NCBI GenBank assembly: GCA_046048055.1
Contig: JBJOGW010000092.1
Coordinates: 1-27,632, forward strand
DNA from: SYAC01 sp046048055
GTDB lineage: Bacteria; Planctomycetota; Phycisphaerae; Phycisphaerales; SM1A02
DNA length: 27,632 nt
Direction of reading: 5' to 3'
The translations under genes and the position numbers were made by a program. Under the pieces are notes generated by a model that saw only the letters and a program-made list of their open reading frames with translations, was not told the DNA's origin and ran no database searches. Positions 22,922 to 27,632 of this stretch are shown here, piece after piece; position 1 is the stretch's first letter, and each line of letters opens with the position of its first letter.

Positions 22922-23598
22922 ACGTGCGTGCGTCATGGGTGATGTGGCCAGTGTTGGTGGCCGGATGCGGCGACGTGCCGCTGGAGCAGCCGGCGGCGAC
23001 CGTGGCGAACCGAGCCACGACCTGGACCGGCCTCTATGCCGACCACTGCGCCGGGTGCCACGGCGCCGATGGAACGCTTGGCGCCGCCCGGCCCATGCGG
23101 GACGCCGCCTACCTGAACACCGTGCCACAGGCCGAGCTGGAACGCGTGGTGCGCGAGGGTCAGGGCACGCTCATGCCCGCCCTGGGCTCCGAGCGAGGAG
23201 GCTCGCTCTCGCCCGATCAGGTGCGCATGCTGGTGACCGGCATGGTGGAGACCTGGGGCAAGGACGGCCGCCGAGGCGCCCTGCCATGGTCGGCTCCGCT
23301 GGGCGATGCGGCGGCAGGTGCGGCGGTCTACGCCACCTTCTGTCAGGGGTGCCACGGAGCGCCGGACGGGTTGCAGCCCGGTGGCCACGGCAGCGTGACG
23401 GACCCCAACTACCTGCGTCTGGTCAGCGACCAGGGGCTGCGGAGCGCCGTGCTCTTTGGCCGCGCGGACCTGGGCGGCTCCTGCAACGGTCCCTACCCCG
23501 GCCAGCCCGCGGATCGCCGACTGGACGCCGGCGAGGTGGCCCAAGTGGTCGCGTTCCTGTCGGGCAAGCGGCCGCAGTTCGGAAGGAGGGATCCATGA
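22918..23598 (+). CDS. diheme cytochrome c lipoprotein
   Basis: 226 residues, lipid-anchored: the N-terminal segment WVMWPVLVAGC forms a lipobox with Cys17. Two c-type domains follow, with heme sites CAGCH (44-48) and CQGCH (142-146). The first has a likely axial Met86 (TLMPALG); the second lacks an obvious MP motif and has SCNGPYP at that point. It stands where cytochrome c1 or a mobile cytochrome c would be expected, between oxidase and Rieske/cytochrome b genes, so it probably carries electrons from the Rieske protein toward CoxB. GTG 22918 overlaps the preceding stop as GTGA; its own stop overlaps the Rieske ATG. Confidence 0.93.
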   Translation: MNVRASWVMWPVLVAGCGDVPLEQPAATVANRATTWTGLYADHCAGCHGADGTLGAARPMRDAAYLNTVPQAELERVVREGQGTLMPALGSERGGSLSPDQVRMLVTGMVETWGKDGRRGALPWSAPLGDAAAGAAVYATFCQGCHGAPDGLQPGGHGSVTDPNYLRLVSDQGLRSAVLFGRADLGGSCNGPYPGQPADRRLDAGEVAQVVAFLSGKRPQFGRRDP

Positions 23599-24125
23599 GC
23601 GAAGGATGCACCGGATGCCAGGGCAGCTGTGGCGGAGGCGAGTCTCGACGAGGCGCCCTGTTCAAGCTGGGCGCGGGACTGATGACGGTGGGTGGGGCGT
23701 TGGCCGCCATTCCGCTGGTGGGATCGCTGGTGGCGCCGGGCTTCCGGCGTGATGGCGACACCTGGGTGGACCTGGGGCCGGTTGCCGACTGGCCGCAGGG
23801 CGAGACCCGTCTGGCCAAGTTCCAGTTGCCGCATGGCAATCCCAACGACGGCGAGACCGCCTCGGCGGCTGCCTGGGTACGCAGCATGGGGGAGGGCACG
23901 TTCCAGGTGTTCGCGGTGAACTGCGCCCACCTTGGCTGCCCGGTGAAGTGGTTCCAGCAGAGCCGCCTCTTCATGTGCCCCTGTCATGGTGGCGTGTACT
24001 ACGAGGACGGAAGCCGCGCCAGCGGTCCGCCGCCACGGGGACTCTTCGAGTACCGGTGGAAGGTGGCGGACGGAAGGCTGTGGATCGAGGCCGGTCGCCT
24101 TCCGGGCCTTGAGGAGAGCGCCTGA
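23595..24125 (+). CDS. Rieske [2Fe-2S] protein of the quinol-oxidising complex
   Basis: 176 residues. Cluster ligands are Cys110, His112, Cys128 and His131 in CAHLGC and CPCHGG, with Cys115 and Cys130 as the disulfide pair, as in bc1/b6f Rieske proteins. A twin-arginine-like SRRGALFKLGAG (17-28) precedes a membrane anchor (about 24-48), fitting Tat export with an uncleaved anchor. Unusually, the residues before it hold three cysteines (Cys5, Cys8, Cys12; CTGCQGSC), which would stay on the cytoplasmic side. It accepts the first electron from quinol. ATG 23595 has GGAGG 7 bases upstream and overlaps the cytochrome c stop. An insert (about 78-100) separates the early strands from the cluster loop. 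Confidence 0.95.
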   Translation: MSEGCTGCQGSCGGGESRRGALFKLGAGLMTVGGALAAIPLVGSLVAPGFRRDGDTWVDLGPVADWPQGETRLAKFQLPHGNPNDGETASAAAWVRSMGEGTFQVFAVNCAHLGCPVKWFQQSRLFMCPCHGGVYYEDGSRASGPPPRGLFEYRWKVADGRLWIEAGRLPGLEESA

Positions 24126-25621
24126 TGATCCGCTGGATGCGATCCATCGTGGGCTGGACCGAGGACCGCTCGGGCGCCATCTCGTTCGTGGCGCCGATCA
24201 TGACCCACCGCGTTCCGCGGAACGCCAAGTGGTGGTACGTGTTCGGCAGCGCCACGATGATGTTCTTCGGCATCCAGGTGGTGAGCGGCATCCTGCTGGC
24301 CACGCTCTACGCGCCCAGCGCCGCGGACGCCTATCAGAGCCTGATCTACATCGACACGCAGGTTCCCATGGGCTGGATGCTTCGCGCGATCCATGGCTGG
24401 AGCAGCAATGCCATGATCGTGATGGTGCTGGTGCACATGCTGCAGGTGTTCCTGCACGGAGCCTTCAAGTACCCGCGCGAACTCACGTGGATGGTGGGGG
24501 TGCTGCTGCTCTTCTGCACGCTGGCCCTGGCCTTCACCGGTCAGATCATGCGCTGGGACCAGGACGCGTACTGGGGCCTGGGCATCGGTGCCAGCATCAC
24601 CGATCGCATTCCGTTTCTGGGCAACCAGGCCCGCAACATCCTGCTGGGCGGTCCGTACATCGGCGGGGCCACGCTCAGCCGCTTCTTTGCCCTGCACGTC
24701 TTCGTGCTGCCCGGGCTCACCATTGCGCTGGTTGGGCTGCATCTGGCCCTGATCCTGAAGAATGGCATCAGCGAGATGCCCAAGCCCGGCGAGGTGGTCG
24801 ATCCCGCCACCTATCGCAAGGCTTACGAGGAGCGGACACATCGCACGGGCGTGCCGTTCTGGCCCGACGCCGCCCAGCGCGACATGGTGTTCTGCGGCCT
24901 GGCCCTGATCGTGGTGGTGGGGCTCGCGGCCCTCTACGGCCCGTTCGGTCCCGGTGGGCGACCCGACCCGACGCTGATCAATGCCAATCCTCGCCCGGAT
25001 GGGGCCTTCCTGTGGATCTTCTCGGCGCTGGCACTGCTGCCCCCTCAGATCGAGACCTTCCTGCTGCTGGCCGGCGGCCCAGTGATCGTGCTGGGCCTGC
25101 TTGCGGTTCCGCTGATCAGCAATCGCGGCGAACGAGCGCCGACGCGCCGCCCCATCGCGGTGATCAGCGTGCTGGTGATCGGCTCCGCGATCGCCACGCT
25201 GACCTGGCTTGGCGTGTCCAGCCCGTGGAGCCCGGTGATGAACGCGTGGACCAGCGTGCCCACGCCGGTGCACATGGTGCAGCGGCTCACGCCCCTGCAG
25301 ATGCAGGGCGCCCTGGTGCTGCAGTATCAGCAGTGCCGCAACTGCCACGCCCTGGATGGCGAAGGCGGCATGCGAGGGCCTGACCTGACGGACGTGGGCG
25401 GTCGCCTGAGCTGGGACCAGCTGGTGCGTCAGGTGCAGCAGGGTGGCGGGAACATGCCGGCCTACGGCAAGACGCTCTCGAGCGCCGAGACGGTGGCGTT
25501 GGCTGCATTCCTGCAGTCCTGCCGCGTGGATGGCGAACCCGCGGCACGCATTCCGGGTGCCCTTGAGCGTGCCGCCACCCCGGATCTGGCTCCGCAGGCC
25601 CTGGCGCCCGCGCGAAGGTGA
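24125..25621 (+). CDS. cytochrome b fused to a C-terminal cytochrome c domain
   Basis: 498 residues. Residues ~1-375 are a full-length cytochrome b with about eight helices; heme ligands are His90/His104 and His191/His206, the 14/15 spacing being b6-like. The quinol-site motif normally reading PEWY is PDGA here (291-294). The C-terminal ~100 residues form a c-type domain with CRNCH (404-408) and probable axial Met444 (NMPAYG). Fusion of heme c to cytochrome b suggests it stands in for a separate cytochrome c1. ATG 24125 overlaps the Rieske stop (TGATG). A Pro/Ala tail of about 25 residues ends the protein. Confidence 0.95.
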   Translation: MIRWMRSIVGWTEDRSGAISFVAPIMTHRVPRNAKWWYVFGSATMMFFGIQVVSGILLATLYAPSAADAYQSLIYIDTQVPMGWMLRAIHGWSSNAMIVMVLVHMLQVFLHGAFKYPRELTWMVGVLLLFCTLALAFTGQIMRWDQDAYWGLGIGASITDRIPFLGNQARNILLGGPYIGGATLSRFFALHVFVLPGLTIALVGLHLALILKNGISEMPKPGEVVDPATYRKAYEERTHRTGVPFWPDAAQRDMVFCGLALIVVVGLAALYGPFGPGGRPDPTLINANPRPDGAFLWIFSALALLPPQIETFLLLAGGPVIVLGLLAVPLISNRGERAPTRRPIAVISVLVIGSAIATLTWLGVSSPWSPVMNAWTSVPTPVHMVQRLTPLQMQGALVLQYQQCRNCHALDGEGGMRGPDLTDVGGRLSWDQLVRQVQQGGGNMPAYGKTLSSAETVALAAFLQSCRVDGEPAARIPGALERAATPDLAPQALAPARR

Positions 25622-27632
25622 TGGCCCAATCGGGATTGGACGCGGACTGGCTGTGGACCGGTTGGTCCGTGCCGGTGCTGGGCATGGTGGCCATGGCTGC
25701 GGTGACCGTGGTGCACTGGCGTGGATGGCGAAGACTGCGTGGCGGCGGAGCGAGCCGGTGGAGCTGGGCCCGCTGGACCTGCATGCCGACCGGCCTGTGC
25801 GTGCTGGCCGTGGCGCTCTGGTCACCCCTGGATGCCTGGGGTCAGTGGCTGCTGTCGGCCCACATGGTGCAGCACCTGCTGATCGCCATGGTGGTGCCGC
25901 CGCTGCTGCTGCTGGCCTGGCCGATGGCGCCGCTGGTGGCCGGCATGCCCAGGTGGATGTCCCGCGGGCTGTTCGGCCCGTTGCTGGCGTGGCCGCCGTT
26001 GCGGCGGGTGGCCGCTCGCCTGGTGCACCCGATGGTGGCGTGGCCCCTGGCCGTGGGCGCCACGTGGGCCTGGCACGTGCCTGGGGCCTACGAGTGGGCC
26101 CTGCGTTCGCCGTGGGCGCACGCCCTCGAGCACGCCTGCTTTCTCTGGACGGGTGTTCTCTTCTGGTGGCCCGTGGTGCAGCCATGGCCATCGAAGGGGA
26201 GCTGGCCCCGGTGGACCATGGCCATCTACCTGCTGAGCGCCGATGTGGCCAACACGCTGGTGGCGGCGGTGCTGGCGTTTGCTGGTGACGCGATCTATCC
26301 CACCTACCTCGAGACGGCTCCGGCGCTGGGCGTGCCGGCGCTCACGGATCAGCAGCGTGCGGCGGTGATCATGTGGCTGCCGGGCTCGTTGCTCTACCTG
26401 GTGCCGGCCGTGGTGATTCTGGTGCGAGCGTTGGCCGTGCCCAGATCTGCACGCGTGGTGTCGCTGCCGGTGCTTGGAACGCACCGCTCGCCGCGGCGCG
26501 GGTGGGATGCGGCACGCGTGCCGGTGTTGGGCCGGTTCGTTCGCAGTGCCGAAGCACGGTTGGCGCTGCGGCTTGTCATGCTGGGCGTGGCCGCCCTGGT
26601 GGTGCTGGACGGCTTCCTGGGTCCCGATCACGCCGCCACCAACATCGCCGGGACATGGCCGTGGACCCATGGCCGGGGACTGGCCGCGGTGGCCGTGCTG
26701 CTGGTGGGCAACCTCGCCTGCATGGGCTGTCCGCTGATCGCGCCGCGCACGCTGCTGCGGAGATGGTGGCGACCACGGTGGAAGTGGCCGGCTCGTTGGC
26801 GCGGAAAGTGGCTGGTGGCGTCCCTGGTGCTGGCCTGGCTGGTGGCCTACGAGAGCCTCGCCTGGTGGGACAGTCCGCTACTGACCGCATGGTTGATCGT
26901 GGGCCTGGTGCTGGCCGCCACAGTCACGGACCTGATGTTCCAGGGCTCGTCCTTCTGCCAGTGGCTCTGCCCGGTGGGGCAGTGGAACATGGCCATGGGC
27001 ATGGCGGCTCCGGGCGAGGTGACGATTCGCGATGCGCAGGTCTGCGCCCGTTGCACGACCCAGGACTGCATTCGCGGCGGGCCGGCCGGACCCGGCTGTG
27101 GCACGGGACTGTTCCTGCCTCGCAAGGTGGGAAACATGGAGTGCACGTGGTGCATGGACTGCGTGACGGCCTGCCCGCACGACAACGCGGCGGTGAGCGT
27201 GACGACGCCGTTTCGCGAGATCGCCTGGGAAGGCACTCGCGCCGCGATCGGCCGCTGGGCCGAGCGAACGGACCTGGCGGCGCTGCTGCTGGTGCTGGGT
27301 GCCGGCGGCATCGTGCATGCACTGCTGATGACCGAGCCGGTGGTGGACTGGAGCCGGGGGTTCCTGGCGAGCTGGGGCCGGCCGTGGGCCGTGGCTTGGC
27401 TCACCCTTCTGGCCATGGTCACGGTGGCCTTGCCGGTGGTGCTGGCGGCTGCCGTGGGCCGCAAGCTGCGTGACGAACCAGTCGCGGAACGCCTGGCGCG
27501 GCTGGTGCTGGATCTCTGGCCGCTGGCCATGTCGGTGTGGCTGGTGCACTTCGGCTTTCACCTGGTCACCGGCTGGGCATCGGCCCTGCCGCCCCTGCAG
27601 CGTGCCGCACGTGAGGGAACGGGACTGGATCT
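25621..27632 (+). CDS. CtaG-type oxidase assembly domain fused to NapH/CcoG-like polyferredoxin (partial)
   Basis: Open from ATG 25621 to the window edge (670 codons, no stop). Residues about 1-275 match the caa3 oxidase CtaG family: several helices with HMVQH (His81, His85), TWAWHVPGAYEWAL (His152) and HALEH (His167, His171), thought to help copper/oxidase assembly. After a short basic linker comes a second membrane module with Cys367 and Cys370 (CMGC), CQWLCPVG (Cys446, Cys450) and two ferredoxin-like groups: Cys475, Cys478, Cys483, Cys493, and Cys508, Cys511, Cys514, Cys518 (CTWCMDCVTACP), as in NapH/CcoG proteins. More helices follow. I checked the whole frame codon by codon across the join: no stop or frameshift. 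It overlaps the cytochrome b stop (TGATG). Likely role: oxidase maturation with an electron-transfer step. Confidence 0.88.
   Translation, partial: MAQSGLDADWLWTGWSVPVLGMVAMAAVTVVHWRGWRRLRGGGASRWSWARWTCMPTGLCVLAVALWSPLDAWGQWLLSAHMVQHLLIAMVVPPLLLLAWPMAPLVAGMPRWMSRGLFGPLLAWPPLRRVAARLVHPMVAWPLAVGATWAWHVPGAYEWALRSPWAHALEHACFLWTGVLFWWPVVQPWPSKGSWPRWTMAIYLLSADVANTLVAAVLAFAGDAIYPTYLETAPALGVPALTDQQRAAVIMWLPGSLLYLVPAVVILVRALAVPRSARVVSLPVLGTHRSPRRGWDAARVPVLGRFVRSAEARLALRLVMLGVAALVVLDGFLGPDHAATNIAGTWPWTHGRGLAAVAVLLVGNLACMGCPLIAPRTLLRRWWRPRWKWPARWRGKWLVASLVLAWLVAYESLAWWDSPLLTAWLIVGLVLAATVTDLMFQGSSFCQWLCPVGQWNMAMGMAAPGEVTIRDAQVCARCTTQDCIRGGPAGPGCGTGLFLPRKVGNMECTWCMDCVTACPHDNAAVSVTTPFREIAWEGTRAAIGRWAERTDLAALLLVLGAGGIVHALLMTEPVVDWSRGFLASWGRPWAVAWLTLLAMVTVALPVVLAAAVGRKLRDEPVAERLARLVLDLWPLAMSVWLVHFGFHLVTGWASALPPLQRAAREGTGLD

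Noticed and set aside
23999..26191. A 730-codon minus-strand open frame opposite cytochrome b and CtaG
   Set aside because: Low-complexity shadow translation; the plus-strand genes are motif-supported.
1..27632. CRISPR array, insertion sequence or prophage
   Set aside because: No regularly spaced repeats, transposase, integrase or phage structural motif was seen on either strand.

Overview
This is a GC-rich bacterial chromosomal window, densely coding on both strands, with almost every neighbouring gene pair overlapping by 1-4 bases (ATGA, GTGA, TGATG). Gene content and architecture suggest a Planctomycetota-like organism, possibly Phycisphaerae: a PilT ATPase with a degenerate GspE-like partner and a CvpA-like protein, a compact Tad pilus locus, and a combined Rieske/cytochrome b plus caa3 oxidase operon. 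That placement is inference from architecture; no 16S or ribosomal gene is present. No mobile element, CRISPR array or prophage is visible.

Layout. (1) 1-2954, + strand: the end of an ABC transporter ATPase, an Ala/Pro-rich single-TM protein, then accB and accC of acetyl-CoA carboxylase. (2) 2967-7481, - strand: an operon running pilT, a GspE-like protein whose Walker A lysine is replaced by leucine, and a large CvpA-like membrane protein. (3) 7585-9066, + strand: guaB (IMP dehydrogenase), divergent from pilT, with a promoter placed so that its mRNA may be leaderless. (4) 9156-17255, - strand: a Tad (tight adherence) pilus locus. In transcription order it is prepilin peptidase, TadE-like, CpaB/RcpC, secretin RcpA/CpaC, TadA, TadB, TadC, CpaD/OmpA-like lipoprotein and TadD, all translationally coupled, then a Flp-like pilin after a 79-bp gap holding a perfect hairpin. 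A TadG-like gene (17285-18601, +) diverges from the head of the operon. (5) 18660-18745: tRNA-Leu(CAA). (6) 18768 to the window edge, + strand: a respiratory operon encoding oxidase subunit II with a C-terminal cytochrome c, subunit I, subunit III, an unassigned membrane protein, a diheme cytochrome c lipoprotein, a Rieske protein, cytochrome b fused to cytochrome c, and an unfinished ORF fusing a CtaG-type oxidase assembly domain to a NapH/CcoG-like membrane polyferredoxin.

How they work together. The last operon looks like a full quinol-to-oxygen chain in one transcription unit: cytochrome b and the Rieske protein oxidise quinol, the c-type hemes (b fusion, diheme lipoprotein, CoxII fusion) carry electrons, and CoxA/B/C reduce oxygen. 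No separate cytochrome c1 is seen. The last ORF may couple oxidase copper/heme assembly to an iron-sulfur electron-transfer step. The Tad locus supplies a secretin, ATPase, platform, peptidase, lipoproteins, pilin and minor pilin-like proteins, but no TadZ/CpaE is seen.

The points most worth a second look are the CtaG-polyferredoxin fusion, the cytochrome b with PDGA where PEWY is expected, the pseudo-ATPase GspE homologue, and the unassigned membrane protein inside the oxidase operon.
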